Shown in pieces: positions 30,113 to 41,800 of a stretch of 47,033 nt of DNA. Every line of letters begins with the position of its first letter. Within the stretch, counting starts at the first letter, position 1. The notes beneath the pieces are model-generated. The model was not told the origin of the DNA, made no database searches, and saw only the letters and a program-made list of their open reading frames with translations. The position numbers and the translations under genes were made by a program. Source of the DNA: Poteriospumella lacustris (lineage: Eukaryota > Sar > Chrysophyceae > Chromulinales > Dinobryaceae); the NCBI GenBank assembly GCA_008000375.1, contig SMOI01000239.1, positions 2,679 through 49,711 of the forward strand, given 5' to 3'.

Positions 30113-30365
30113 AGCGGCGGTTTCGTTTTTCTGTGGCAGCAGTTGTCAGTTGGAAGTGCCTGCTCTCTGCTGACGGTGCCGTGGGAATCTTTTCGTCGAG
30201 GTGGTCGGCCATGTCGAGGTCATTTGCGACAGCTGGAAAATACTCGTCACCGAATCGGTTGTGTGGGATTTACGCAGTGAGACTCCGGACAGATTGTGCA
30301 ACCGGGCCTCGCCTGCGAAGATATATTTATCAACTGAAGAGAAACAGTTTGTCGACGGTTGGACC
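29763..30365. promoter_or_regulatory. Divergent promoter region with GAC microsatellite
   Basis: About 600 bp between the Misato-like gene (-) and the formin (+). It holds G-rich CTGGGAGG-type short repeats (about 29948-29995) and the long GAC array at 30021-30111. The array would encode poly-Asp in one frame and poly-Thr or poly-Val in others, but no protein-like flanks exist. Confidence 0.45.
30021..30111. repeat. (GAC)n trinucleotide microsatellite
   Basis: About 30 GAC triplets with one GAG interruption near the left end. It is the longest perfect simple repeat in the window apart from the telomere, and lies about 255 bp upstream of the formin ATG. Confidence 0.97.
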
Positions 30366-33300
30366 ATGGAGACGAAGCCGACAGACGCGGAAAATGACGA
30401 GGATGATCGGATAAATGCAATGTATAGCGCCCTGTTGGATCATTTATTGATCCCCTCGGCGAAGAAGGAGGAGCTTATGCAATCGATGACGCTGGAAAAG
30501 AAGCGACAGATGTTAAAAATGCACGAACAGCTCTTCGAACCCGGCGCAAAGACTTGGGGCGACAAGGACTCTATGCTTCTTACAAACATCCTCAAGTCTA
30601 AACGCCCAGATTTGCAGAGCATTTCACGGCTTCGGGTGGTGCTCGCGTCCGCGAATCGCGAGTTCATGACGAGCTTCTTGGACAGCGGCGGAGTCACCCT
30701 TCTGTTGAAGACCATAGAGTCGCGAATCAACAAGCGACCCTTGAGCGAGCTCGATGTGGCTGTCTTGTTCGAGATTTTGTCGTGCTGCAAGGCGGTCATG
30801 AACAACCAGGTAAGGGCCGCCCAGCTGGACGTTCGACCCGGGCTCTGACGCTCGCCGACGGGCACAGGTCGGAATGGACGGCTTCGTCGGAGTGCAGGGC
30901 TCTTTAGCGACCCTGGCGCGGTGTTTGATGTTCGAATTCAAAACGCTGGCGCTGCTGGTGCTGGAGATTCTGTCGGTGGCCTGCTCGAACAGCGAACAAA
31001 ACGCGGCCTTCGTACTCGACGGCCTGCGCCTGCTGGCGCAGCACGACCGAGAAGCGCCTCTTGCGTCACTCAGTTTGGCCATCGCAGAAGAAGACGTCGA
31101 GCTGAAGACGAGCGCCCTCCTGTTCCTGAACAGCTTGGTCATGGCCTGCAGCGAGAGCGACCGCCTCAAGCTGCGCGGCTTCCTGCGCGCAGTGTTCTGC
31201 GACGAGCACATACAAGACGCGCTGGACTCCGTGGAGAAGGAACTCTTGGAGCTCGGCCACGAGCCGCGCAGTGACCTCGAGAGGCCCGGCAGCGATGAAA
31301 GTGCCGGGCGGCGAGCCGGCCGTGCGACTGGCGACTCGCCAGAGGCCCTCCTCCGACGCCGCTCGTTGGTCACGCTCCACGGCCGTCGCGCGTACGACAA
31401 GCGTCGGGTAGAAACGTTGATAGCAACGCAGCGCGTCCAAGCCCTGTCGCTCGCGGAGACGGGCTCCTTCGCGGGCCAAGAGATCGAGATCAAGTCGAAC
31501 TCCGGACTGGCGGTCAAGGTGAACCCGCTGAACGGGTCGATGGCCGGGCTGCTCTACGCCGCCAAAAACGCCGACAAAATGGAGTCCAAGTTCCTCGACT
31601 TCGTGGGCGGCAAGAAGACCAAGCGCCGCTGGTGCGAGCTGGACGAGGCGGGCTTCAAGTGGTGCGCCGGGCACGACAAGGAGGAGGACTACCGGGGCGT
31701 CGTGCCGCTGTCCGGCATCCTCGAGGTGCGGCCCTACACGATGGACACGAACGTGTCGGCCGAGACGCAGCACTGCTTCGAGTTCGACACGCAAGAGCGC
31801 GCCTACGCTCTCGGCTGCGAGACGGCGGAGGAGAAGGACCACTGGGTCACCGCGCTGCAGCGCGCGCGCGACAACTTTCTGATGACGCAGGCGTCGTACC
31901 GCGCACAGCACCGCGAGCTGCGCGTCGAGGACGTGTGGAAGTTCGCGCAGCAGTTCCGCAAACACGTCGCGGTGTACGTCAGCATCGCAGAGGAGGACGA
32001 ACGTGTGCGAGCCGCGACGGCCGGCGTGGACCTGAGCTCGCTCGACGAGGTGGCGCGCTACTTGACGCTGGAGGCCACCGCGGCGGGAAGCGGCGGGGCG
32101 CTGCTCGGCCTGCTGCAGGACCTGCTGCTGGTGCCCGCGGGACAGCAGCACGCGGTGTTCTCCGCAGCGGCTCAGGCGTCGCAGCAGCTCCGGCTGCGCG
32201 CGAAGCGAGCGCTGCCCGTTGTGGGCGACCACGCTGCGGCCGCCGTCGCCGACGCAGTGGCGGCGGGCGGCTCCATCATCGAATCGCTGCGCGACAAGGT
32301 CGACGAGGGCGGCGCCCAGTACGCGCAGCTGAACAAATTGGCCCTGCGGCTGATGCAGGCCGAGGCGCAAGTCGCAGAGCTCGGCGCCCAGCTGCGCAGC
32401 GCGCGACAGCTGCAGGAGCGATCCACCGAGCACCAGACGACGTCGTGGAAGGCGCTGAAGAACCTCTCCAGCGCCGACATCGACGAGCTCCTCGCCGCCT
32501 CCGGCCGCAGCGCCGTGACGGACGAGCACTGGGCGCGCGCGGAGAAGCTGCGCGACGCCTCCGTCGAGGCGCAGCAGACGGCGCGCGCCGGCAGCCAGCT
32601 CGGGAAGCCGTCGGCCAGTCGGCGGCAGCTCGCTGCGCTGGTGGCCATGAAGAAGGCAACGCAGGGCGCCAGCGCCGCCACCGGCGACGTCGCCGCCGAG
32701 ACGGCCACCTCGACCGGCGGAGACGGCGCCGCGGACGAAGCGCCGCCAACCGCTGCCCCGTCGGCGTCTCCCGCTCCCCCTCCGCCCTCCGCTGCCGCCG
32801 CCGTTGTCGACGAGCGGTTCGCGCGGTTCGAGAAGATGCGCAAGGTGCTGCCCGAGGCGGCGGTGCGGCAGAAGATGTCGCTGGAGGGCTTCAGCGAGGC
32901 GGAGGTCGAGGGCTTCTTCAGCGGCGCCGTGTCGGCGGGAGCGCCTCCTGCGCCTCCAGCGGCCCCCGCCGTCGTCGACGAGCGGTTCGCGCGGTTCGAG
33001 AAGATGCGCAAGGTGCTGCCCGAGGCGGCGGTGCGGCAGAAGATGTCGCTGGAGGGCTTCAGCGAGGCGGAGGTCGAGGGCTTCTTCAGCGGCGCCGTGT
33101 CGGCGGGAGCGCCTCCTGCGCCTCCAGCGGCCCCCGCCGTCGTCGACGAGCGGTTCGCGCGGTTCGAGAAGATGCGCAAGGTGCTGCCCGAGGCGGCGGT
33201 GCGGCAGAAGATGTCGCTGGAGGGCTTCAGCGAGGCGGAGGTCGAGGGCTTCTTCAGCGGCGCCGTGTCGGCGGGAGCGCCTCCTGCGCCTCCAGCGGCC

Positions 33301-35357
33301 CCCGCCGTCGTCGACGAGCGGTTCGCGCGGTTCGAGAAGATGCGCAAGGTGCTGCCCGAGGCGGCGGTGCGGCAGAAGATGTCGCTGGAGGGCTTCAGCG
33401 AGGCGGAGGTCGAGGGCTTCTTCAGCGGCGCCGTGTCGGCGGGAGCGCCTCCTGCGCCTCCAGCGGCCCCCGCCGTCGTCGACGAGCGGTTCGCGCGGTT
33501 CGAGAAGATGCGCAAGGTGCTGCCCGAGGCGGCGGTGCGGCAGAAGATGTCGCTGGAGGGCTTCAGCGAGGCGGAGGTCGAGGGCTTCTTCAGCGGCGCG
33601 GTTGCCGCCACCGCCGCTGCGCCGTCACCTGCCGCAACGCCGGCGCGGGCCGCCCCGCCTACGCAGTCGGCTGTTGGCGCAGGAGCGTCTCTGGCCGCTG
33701 TCGCGGCGGCGGCGAAGAAGAAACAGGAAGAGGAAGACGCGCGGCCTCCGCCGGGGATGGCGCCGAAGGCGGCGGTGAAGCCGCAGACGAAGCTGAAGGG
33801 GCTCTTCTGGCAGAAGATGAAGAACGCCGAGCTCGGCGGCACGCTCTGGCACCTGCTGGACGAGCCCGAGCTCAGCGAGGCCGAGCGCCGCCTGTTGGAG
33901 GACTGCTTCGCCGCCAAACAGGCGAGCGCGCCGGTCGCCGCCGCTGCCCTCTCCACCGCAGCGGCCACAGCCAGCGCCGCGGCGGACAAACAAGTGAGTC
34001 TGCTCGACGGCAAGCGCACGCAAAACGTGCTGATTCTGCTGGGCAAGCTGCGGAAAACGCCCGAGGAGCTCACGCAGCTGGTGGTGGCCTTGGACCCGGC
34101 GAAGCTGGACCACGAGCTGACGCGCACGCTGCTGGAGGTGCTGCCCAGCGCGGAAGGTGAGCGCGCCCCGTCGTCGCCCGTTCGTCGCTCATCGCTGACG
34201 CGTGTTTTGATGCGCAGAATACGCCGCGGTGCAGGCGTTCGCCGGGCCCGGGCAGCTGGACGCGGCGTCTCGGTTCGTGCAGCAGTGTCGCCGGGTGCCG
34301 CGGCTGCAGGCGCGGCTGGAGTGCCACGAAGTCGCCTTCAGCTGGCCGGGCGCCTGCCAGGCCGCCGTGGCGCAGCTGGACGTCGTCCGTCGCGCGTGCG
34401 GCGAGTTCTCCCAGAGCGAGGCGGCCCTGCGCGGGCTGCTGGGCCTCGTTCTGTCGGTCGGCAACTTTCTCAACGGCGACTCGCCCCGCGGCCAGGTGAG
34501 TTCTCTGCTCCGCCGCCGCCCCGCGGCCGTGGCCGTCGTCTGACCCAACGCTGGTGCCTCTGCAGGCGTACGGAGTGCGGCTGGACATCTTCGGGAAGCT
34601 GAGCACGATGAAGGCCAACGCCGCCGCGCAGGGCAGCCTGCTTCACGTGATCGCGCAGCTGGGCGAGCGCCACTGCGCCGAGGCGCTGACGCTCAGCAGC
34701 CACTGGGTGGCCGTGTACGCCGCGGCGGAAGTGCCCTGGCGCCAGCTCAGCGGAGACGTAGCCCAACTGGCGCAGCAGGTCAACCGCCTCGCGAACGAGC
34801 TGGCGCAGCTCCGCGACGGCCCCGACAACGTCGGGCTCGACCAGCAGAAGGAGGACGGTCGCGGCCCGGTCGTCGCGCCCCTGCGGCGCAGACTGCAGAC
34901 GTTCTTGGACTCGGCGCGGCCGCGTCTCCTCGACGTGCAGCAAACGCTCAAGGACACGGAGACGCGCATCGAGCAGATCTTCGCTCGGTTCGGCGAGGCG
35001 TCGAAAGGCGGCGGGGCGGACGGCGAGGACGGCGTGAGGCGTCTGTGGACCACGCTCGCAGACTTCGGCCGCGCGCTCAGCGTCGCGGTGGAGGACAACA
35101 AAGCGAAGCGCCTGGCCGCAGAAAAGGCGCAGCGTCTCGCCGAAGAAGAAGCCGCCAGGTCCCAGGCCAAGCACCAGCACCAGCAGCAGCAGGCGCCGGC
35201 CTCCGCAGCCGCTGCGGCGCCCAGCGCTGTGCCCTCCGCCGCCAAGAAGAACAACAACCTCTTTGGCAACTTCCACAGCGCACAGGCGGCCGCCTCGGCC
35301 ACCGACCTCGTCGCCGAGTTCAAGTCGAAGCTCGCGAAGCAGCTGCAGGCCCGTTGA
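30366..35357 (+). CDS. Formin: GBD/FH3 - PH - motif repeats (FH1-like) - FH2
   Basis: CDS join(30366..30809, 30868..34156, 34218..34495, 34566..35357), 1600 residues; all four exons join in frame. ATG 30366 is followed at once by a GTPase-binding/FH3 armadillo region (residues 1-~280; MYSALLDHLLIP, SRLRVVLASANREFM, FLDSGGVTLLL, FKTLALLVLEILSVAC). A PH domain follows at about 385-490 (KKTKRRWCELDEAGFKW then KDHWVTALQRAR). In place of a long poly-Pro FH1 there are five near-identical 56-residue units (about 794-1059), each with FEKMRKVLPEAAVRQKMSLE, FSEAEVEGFF and a short PPAPPAAP spacer. FH2 runs about 1120-1500: KLKGLFWQKM, LLDGKRTQNVLILLGKLR, SVGNFLN. This nucleates and elongates actin filaments. 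The tail is Ala/Gln-rich; no convincing DAD is seen, so autoinhibition may differ from diaphanous formins. Convergent with the coiled-coil gene. Confidence 0.94.
30810..30867 (+). other. Formin intron 1
   Basis: 58 nt, GTAAGG...GCACAG, phase 0, CTGAC branch-like site about 20 nt before the acceptor. It joins the FH3 helices NNQ and VGMDGF. Confidence 0.88.
32803..33600 (+). repeat. Five 168-bp tandem repeats in the formin coding sequence
   Basis: Units begin at 32803, 32971, 33139, 33307 and 33475; the last lacks the spacer part and ends near 33600. The units are almost identical at the DNA level, including synonymous sites; unit 1 differs at its first codons (GTTGTC for GTCGTC). Each encodes 56 residues. 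Confidence 0.98.
34157..34217 (+). other. Formin intron 2
   Basis: 61 nt, GTGAGC...GCGCAG, phase 1, with GCTGACG branch-like site. It lies inside the FH2 domain, and the frame before and after differs by this length. Confidence 0.9.
34496..34565 (+). other. Formin intron 3
   Basis: 70 nt, GTGAGT...CTGCAG, phase 0, with TCTGACC branch-like site. It lies directly after the FH2 GNFLNG segment and joins GQ to AYGVRLDIF. Confidence 0.92.
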
Positions 35358-35688
35358 GCGAGGCTGCGGCGCGATTCGTTTGTGTGTTTCGTTCAGTTGT
35401 CAGTTCGATTACGACCGGTAACGCTGCTAATTTCCTCGACCACGACGCGCGCAGGGGCTGTGCGCGACCCGTCGGCTGCGCGCCGACACAGGTCGCTGTC
35501 GGTGGCTCGTCGGCCGACGAAGCGACGACGCCGCGACACCCGCGACGCTGTGCGGTGGCTGTGCCAGGCGGTGGCTCCACGAGGCGCAGTGCGGGCGCGG
35601 CGTCGCCACAGAGGCGCTGGCTCGGGCCGTTGAGGGCTGGCGTTGAGTTGGCGACGGCTGCACGCCAAGAGCGGAGGCGCTCGCCGCG
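35358..35688. other. Convergent gap between formin and coiled-coil genes
   Basis: About 330 bp with no supported gene; it contains both 3' ends. Only GC-biased chance frames are present. Confidence 0.5.
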
Positions 35689-37614
35689 TTAGAGCGCCGA
35701 CAGTTTGGGCAGCGCCGCGAAAGAGCTGTGCTGGCTGTGCTGCTGCAGGCGCGCGATCTCCTGCTGATGTCGCCGCGCGAGGGCGTCGGCCTCGTCGCGA
35801 GCCGCGCGCAGCTTCGACTCGAAGGCGACCTTCATGGCCTGCAGCTCCTCCTGCATCACTTCCTCGTAGCTGTCGCTCCAGTTGTTCGCCGATGCGGCCG
35901 TCGACCCCGCCTGGGCGCTGCAGAGGCCCCGGACCTTGTCGCGCAGAGACGCGACGAGTTTCTGCGTCTCTGTGAGCTCGCTTTGGGCGCTGGTCAGCTG
36001 GGACTCCAGACGCAGCTTCTCGCGCGCAGCCGAATCGACTTTCGCCTCCAAATCGGCCACCAGCGCCGGCCACTGCTCCAGCGTCCGCAGCTGCAGCTTC
36101 TGCAGCTGCAACGAATTCTCCAGCGTGCGCACGGTGTCGCGCAGCGTCGCGACCTCTTGATTCAGTCTGCGCAGCTCCTCGGCGTCCGCATGCGATTGCT
36201 GCGCGCTCCCGCTTCCGCGCGTGGCCAGTTCGTACGACTGCGAGTGGTACGCCGCCTTCAGCGCGTCGTGCTGCTCCTGCACCGCCACGAAGTCGGCCTG
36301 CAGCATGTCGCGCTGCAGGTTCGCGCTCGCCAAGTCTCCTTCCAGCGCCTCTTTCAGCTGCAACAGCAACGCCACCTCCCTCTGCAGCCCTTGCAATCGA
36401 CTGTGCACCGCCGACCGAAGCTGCGCGAGCAGCTGCCGCTGCTCCTCCGTCAGCGCCGACTCCTGCTCCGGGCCCATCGCCAGGGCCGACAACGGCAGCT
36501 CCGTCTGCGCCAGCAGTGCGCTGCAGCGGCGGACTGCCTCGACAAAAGCGGCGAAGCACGACGATGCGGTCGAGTGGCGCAGCTCCGTCTGATCGAGCTG
36601 GCTCGCGAACTGCGCCGTCGCGGCAGACAGCTGCCGCTTCAGCGACTCGATCTCGTCGTGGAGCTTGTCCTCGAGCCCCGTGTCTCTCGGCGCCTCCGAG
36701 GCGGCGGCTTGTGCCAACTGCTGCGTCTTCGCCGACAACTGGTCCTCCAGCTGCTGCCGCTCGCGTTGCGAAGCGTCGTGAGCCAGCTGCGCTTGGTCCA
36801 CCCGCGACCGCAGCTGCTCGTTCCGCGCGGCGACGTCGGCGTGCTGCCGAAGCAGCTGCGCGTTTTCAGCCGACAGCTTGTCGCACCGCACCTGCAGCGC
36901 GTCGCGCAGTGCGGCGAGATCCTTTTGCTGCGATTCGGCCGTCGACAGCTGATGGCTCGTTTGCGCCTGCCGATCAGACAGCGCACGGTTCTGCTCCTGC
37001 AGCGCGTCGCAACGCACTTTGCAGCTGCGCAGTTCCTCGCGCAGGTGCTGAAGCTCAGCTTCGTTTCCTGCAGGCTTCGCTGATGGCGGTGCGGAGAGCG
37101 AGAGAGCGTCCGTCGTTCGCAAGACCGTCACGCGCTTCGACTGCGTATGCAGATCGAACAGGCGGTCGATGAGCCGCAAATGCGACGGCAAACTCGCCAA
37201 GTCGGTGCCGAACGACTTCCGGCGCACGGGAGTGGTCCCATCCGACTGAAGCTCGGGTGGCGCCGTTTTGGCGAGCACTAGTCGATTGTATTCGCTCACC
37301 TTCTCCAGGAGCGACTCCAGCGCGTGAATCTTCTGCTCTTTCACGTCGCGTGCCCGCCTCTCTGCGTCCGCCAAAGCTCGAAGAGACGAAACAAATGGCG
37401 ACGCAGTCAGATCCGATGTCAGCGAGGCATCGCGCGCCGGAACAGGCTCCCCTTTCGCCTCCGCGATACGCTGCGACAGGGTGAACACGTCACTCAGAAT
37501 TTTCTCCAACTCTTCGCGTTGGCGCGATGCACCGTCAAGGCTACTGGTAGATAAGCCAGTCCCAGGAAGCGGTGCGCCATTCTTCAAAAGCAGTTTCTGC
37601 GACTTCAAGGACAT
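35689..37614 (-). CDS. Long coiled-coil protein
   Basis: 641 residues from ATG 37614 (MSLKSQKLLLKNG), which has A at -3; a 13-residue upstream extension from 37653 is possible but weaker. Nearly the whole sequence from about 200 to the end is Leu/Gln/Glu/Ala heptad-like coiled coil with no Pro, low Gly, and many Arg/Lys-Glu pairs. The N-terminal ~190 residues include two short helical regions and a Ser/Thr/Pro linker. Near the C-terminus WSDSYEEVMQEEL precedes a final coiled coil. No motor, GRIP, kinase or membrane segment is visible. It could be a centrosomal, basal-body, golgin-like or cytoskeletal scaffold; homology searches on coiled coils are unreliable, so the role stays unknown. Confidence 0.82.
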   Translation of the reverse strand: MSLKSQKLLLKNGAPLPGTGLSTSSLDGASRQREELEKILSDVFTLSQRIAEAKGEPVPARDASLTSDLTASPFVSSLRALADAERRARDVKEQKIHALESLLEKVSEYNRLVLAKTAPPELQSDGTTPVRRKSFGTDLASLPSHLRLIDRLFDLHTQSKRVTVLRTTDALSLSAPPSAKPAGNEAELQHLREELRSCKVRCDALQEQNRALSDRQAQTSHQLSTAESQQKDLAALRDALQVRCDKLSAENAQLLRQHADVAARNEQLRSRVDQAQLAHDASQRERQQLEDQLSAKTQQLAQAAASEAPRDTGLEDKLHDEIESLKRQLSAATAQFASQLDQTELRHSTASSCFAAFVEAVRRCSALLAQTELPLSALAMGPEQESALTEEQRQLLAQLRSAVHSRLQGLQREVALLLQLKEALEGDLASANLQRDMLQADFVAVQEQHDALKAAYHSQSYELATRGSGSAQQSHADAEELRRLNQEVATLRDTVRTLENSLQLQKLQLRTLEQWPALVADLEAKVDSAAREKLRLESQLTSAQSELTETQKLVASLRDKVRGLCSAQAGSTAASANNWSDSYEEVMQEELQAMKVAFESKLRAARDEADALARRHQQEIARLQQHSQHSSFAALPKLSAL

Positions 37615-38274
37615 GTTGGCGAAGGTGGCGACAGATGATGAGTCGAGAAACACCGACGCGTTGGGGTGCGGGGGGGGGGGGTCAATGAAGCAAGCGCCTT
37701 GCTCTGAGCTTCACACGCAGTGGACAAAGCCCAGATCCACAATTCTTTGCAGTTAAGAGAAATGAACTCCCGCCAGTAGATGGTAGAGACTCAGAGAACG
37801 ATGAGAGCGAGAGCGAGAGCCGAGACGGAAGCGCACCGCGGCGGCGCAAAATCGTAACGGCCACAGCCGCCGCAGACGTTTCGTCGGCGACGATCGATCG
37901 ACTCAGACGCCAACCAAACCAGGCGAACCGTTTAACGTTCACGCGACCATCGTCAGGCCAACGACGACCTCGACGACCTCCACGACCTCCACGACCTCCA
38001 CGACCTCGACGACCACGGGCGTCGCACAGCACACTATGAACGTATTGTGGGCTCTGAAGCGCACTGTGGACGTCAATCGAGTTCTCCTCACCTTCTTCGA
38101 CTGTTGTCGAACACTCTCGTCGGCTTCTGGCTCCTGGCTCCTGGCTTTCAGCACTTTCGCTCTTTCAGCATCCATCATCGAGCATTTCTCTTTCAATATT
38201 GCGCACTGGGCACGTTACAGTCATTTGACCTCATCTGTCGACCAACTCCACGATACTACACCTAAGCCTTTGAC
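37615..38274. promoter_or_regulatory. Divergent intergenic region with G12 run and 9-bp repeats
   Basis: It lies between the coiled-coil gene (-) and the small gene (+). A run of twelve G is at 37670-37681. About six imperfect ACGACCTCC units are at 37961-38014. The rest shows AT-richer promoter-like sequence near 38180-38274. No gene is supported. Confidence 0.5.
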
Positions 38275-38604
38275 ATGAGCCTGAAAGAATCGAAGGCCAT
38301 CAAGGCCGCTTCACATCGCGAGGCGATCCAAAAGGCCGCCGTCATCAATAATCCCGCAACTGCCGGAGGAAAATCGTCCACAAAACTACCTGCGCCAGCG
38401 AGCAGAGCCAGCGGGGGCGCCCAAGGCCGAAGCGGCCCGCCCACCGCAGGCACAGACGAACACGTCAGCAGTATTCACTTCACCGTTGGTCCCGTCGGCG
38501 ACCCTATCAACGACGACTACGAGGGCAACAAGGTGACGAGAGCGAAGAAGTCGCAGCAAGACGCCGACGTACGGATGGTGGCGGACCTCGACCGCTGGGG
38601 CTGA
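38275..38604 (+). CDS. Small, probably disordered protein
   Basis: 109 residues, ATG 38275 in a GACATGAGC context. The composition is Lys/Ala/Ser/Gly/Pro-rich in the first half (KESKAIKAASHREAIQKAA, then a Gly/Pro/Ser linker) and charged in the second (NDDYEGNKVTRAKKSQQDAD), ending DLDRWG. There is no hydrophobic core, signal peptide or known motif, so it is likely intrinsically disordered. It is kept as a gene because codon use matches neighbours, it has its own upstream spacer, and it fits the layout before the convergent SMCHD1-like gene. Confidence 0.6.
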   Translation: MSLKESKAIKAASHREAIQKAAVINNPATAGGKSSTKLPAPASRASGGAQGRSGPPTAGTDEHVSSIHFTVGPVGDPINDDYEGNKVTRAKKSQQDADVRMVADLDRWG

Positions 38605-38811
38605 GCGGCAGCGCTTCGGGTCGATGGATTTGTTTTCGTTTAGTTTCCTTTTGTTTGGTTTCTGCGCGTCGTGCAGGCGCAGCTCTAAGATTCGTAGCAC
38701 GACGTAACGGGCGGGTAAAACGACCTTAACTCGGACGACGATGTCGATCAGAAGTCGACGCGCACTTGAATTACAGGCAAACCGCGGCCGCGCAGCTCGC
38801 GCTGGGGCCGC

Positions 38812-41800
38812 CTACTTTACGCGCAGCCGACGCCTCTCGACATCGGCCTCCCGCACGAGTTGCTCGAGCTGCTTCACGTCAAAGTCGCGCAGCCGCGCCT
38901 CCACGTCGTCGAGCTCCGTGCGCAACGCCACCACGCGCTCCGTGTCCGCGAGAATTCTCTGGCAGCGCTGGTACCGGGGCGTCTGGCGGGCGTCCTGCGA
39001 TCCAAAGACGGCTTGCAGCTCACTCGTCAGCCGGTTGGTCGGATCGAGCTGCCCAGAGGAGGGGATTCGGTCGCCCGCGAGCGTGTACATCGTCGGGCTG
39101 CGGTTGGCGCCTCGGGAGCGCAGGGCCCGGCGCAGATCGAGCGCGTGCTGCAGCGTGTCCACCAAGATGAAGTTCTGAAACACGTTGGCGAACAGACGGT
39201 AGCGCAACTCCTCGCGCCCCACGTCGAGCTGCAGCACATCGATCATGTAGCGCGGGTTGCCGCCCACTTCCTGACCGATGCGCTCCAGCGACGGCAGGTT
39301 GCCCGGTCGTCGGCTCTCTCCGCCGCCCGTCTCGAAGGCCCACGCCCGTCGCTGCTGTCGCTGATACAAATCCACAGCCGCAGCCTCGCGCTGCACCACG
39401 ATCGTGTCGATCCAGTTGCCGGCCGCCCAGGACAAGATCTCCGCGTCCCGCTGCTCCGCGACGTACGCCAGGTCCACCACGTAGCCGACGGCGTCCTCCG
39501 GCAGCCGCTGGCGCAAGAATCGCGTTTGCCGAACAGGCGGGCGAGCGGATTGCGCCTCCAACTGTCGCAGGGCCGCGGCGATGTGCTGCTGCACGCCGGC
39601 GAGGTCCTCCTGCGCGGGGCTCCTCGGGAGGCGCGGCAGGTCGGCGTCCTGGTCGAGGTCTTGTTCGATGTCGCTCAGCAGCGTCGTGAAGTCGTCGTCC
39701 AGCTCCCGCTGTCTGTTGCGCAGCGTCTGGTACTCTTCCAGCTCGGCGCGCGCGCGTTCGCCCTCCGAAATGACCCGCCGCGACTTCAGCTCGACGGTCT
39801 CCGCCGAGCTGTAGTCGAAGGCCACCCCTCGCTCCCAGACGACGTCGAACGGAGCGCCCGCCGAGCCCGCCGCCACTTTGATCAGCGCAAACCTCACTTC
39901 GTGGCGCCCGTCGGAGAACCCCGCGTCGGCGTCCTTCAGACGCAAATAGTGAAACGCCAGCTCTTTGTCAGATTGGCGCCGCAGCGCCGCGACGGCGCCG
40001 AGCTGCAACAGAAACGCGGCCGCCTCTTGTCGACCCCGCGAGGCGCCGTCCTCGTCGCGCGCCTCCCTCTCGCCGCCGGGCGTGCGCGGCAACTTCGTCG
40101 CCTGCGTCGACGGCGTCGACTGCGGCCGCTTGTGGCCGCTCAGCGCGGCGGCAGGCTGCGACAGCTGCGACGCTTCGAGCTCGTCCGGCTGCGTCAGCGC
40201 ACAGGGCGTCGAGGGATACCGCAACTCGCCGCCGGGACTGAGCAGCAGCGTCTTCGAGTCCAACGGCAGGCCACCGCCGTCGACGCGCACTCGGCCGCCC
40301 GTCGCGAACCGCTGCCACAACTCGACGAGAGACGCCGCGTCCCCTGAGCGCTGCGAAGCGCTGTGCGCAGGCCGCGGCGGCACGCAGTACGCCACGAGAA
40401 ACACGTCGTCCGAGACGGAGATTCGGTTTCCGAACGCGTCCTGCAGCTGCGCCGTCAGCAGCGGCGCGAAGGTGCGATCGCTCTCCACCGCCGAGTGCAG
40501 CAGCGCCTTGTTCAGGCGCTGCTCGTTCATGACCAATTCCTGAAACGGCGCCGGCGCGACGACGAGGGCCACGCCGAGGACGCGCTGGTGCGGCACCTGC
40601 GGAGGAAAGGCGCGCGGGTCGTCGAACTTGACCGTCAGCGTGCAGCGCCCGGCCCTGCGGCTGGGATTGAAGTCGGCCACCTGCAGCGCGAACACGCACG
40701 CGCAGCCGTGCTCCGCGGCCAAGCGCGTCTCCTCCGCCGCGTCCAGCTCCGACAGCCGCACCGAGTCGCACCAGCCACCGGGGCTGACCGACGCCTTCAG
40801 AGCGCTTTTGTCGACGCGGAACTGGCTGCCGTCGGCGGCGCGCAGACCCAGCGCCAGCCGCGGCACCGCCTGCGCCGCCGTCACGTGCAGAAAGTACTTC
40901 TCCTCGTCGCCGTCGCGCACCAGCTGCCAGTGGTCTTCCGGCAGCGTCGACGACGGCAGCGGCATCAACAGCAGCTCGGCAATGTGGCTGGACGCGCGGA
41001 CGTGCAGCGTCAGCACGGCGCTCAGCTCGCGCGAGTCGTCGCCGGCGCCTGCCGCACCGCCGCAGACCATGTCGAAGCGCAGCACTCGCGTCTGCGCCGC
41101 CGCCTCCGCCGCTCGTCCTTTGGCCGCGCCCAGTTGAGCTGGACACAAGACGAAGTCCCGCAGAACGTGCGGCAGCTTGCGGAAGTTCTTCTTCGCGAAC
41201 AGCTCGCGCTCCTCCGTCGGACCCAGCAGCTCCACCACCCGCAGCGTCGTCTTGCGCGTCCACAGCGACGACGCCGGGCCCCCGTGCTCGTCGAGGACGC
41301 TCACCTCCAAATCGTCGCAGTTATCGAACGGCGACATTTCCATGGCGAACGCGCCGGGGGCGGGCGCGTCCAGCTCGTAGCTCAGCGAGAACAGCCGCAG
41401 AGCGACCGGGTCGCCGCCCACCAGCACCGCCGTGATCGTGTGCTCGGCGATGTCCAGCAGCCCGCCGTCCTGGGCGGACTCGGCCGTGATGTGCAGCGTG
41501 CTCTCCGGCGGAAGGCCCTTGATGCAGGCGCCGGGCGGCAGCAGATAGCGCACCTGCGTCTCCGTCTCCAGCGCCTGGAAGTCGGCGTCCGCCTCGTCGC
41601 CTGGTTCGTAGCCCTCCACCGCCAGACACCGCGTCAGGGTGAACACCAAGTCGTCGGACGCGTCCGCGTTCGCCGCGTGGATGCGCAGGACGGGCTTCTG
41701 CAGCTGCTGATTGGCAGAGAACTTCTGCGAGAACAGCGTCGCGGGCGGAACGAAGGACTGCGTGCCGCCCGACAGGGCCTGGCTTTCGGCCTGGATCTCG

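Noticed and set aside
29769-30173. Open frame with a poly-Asp run over the GAC array
   Set aside because: The run is the microsatellite itself; the flanks are not protein-like and the start overlaps the divergent promoter.
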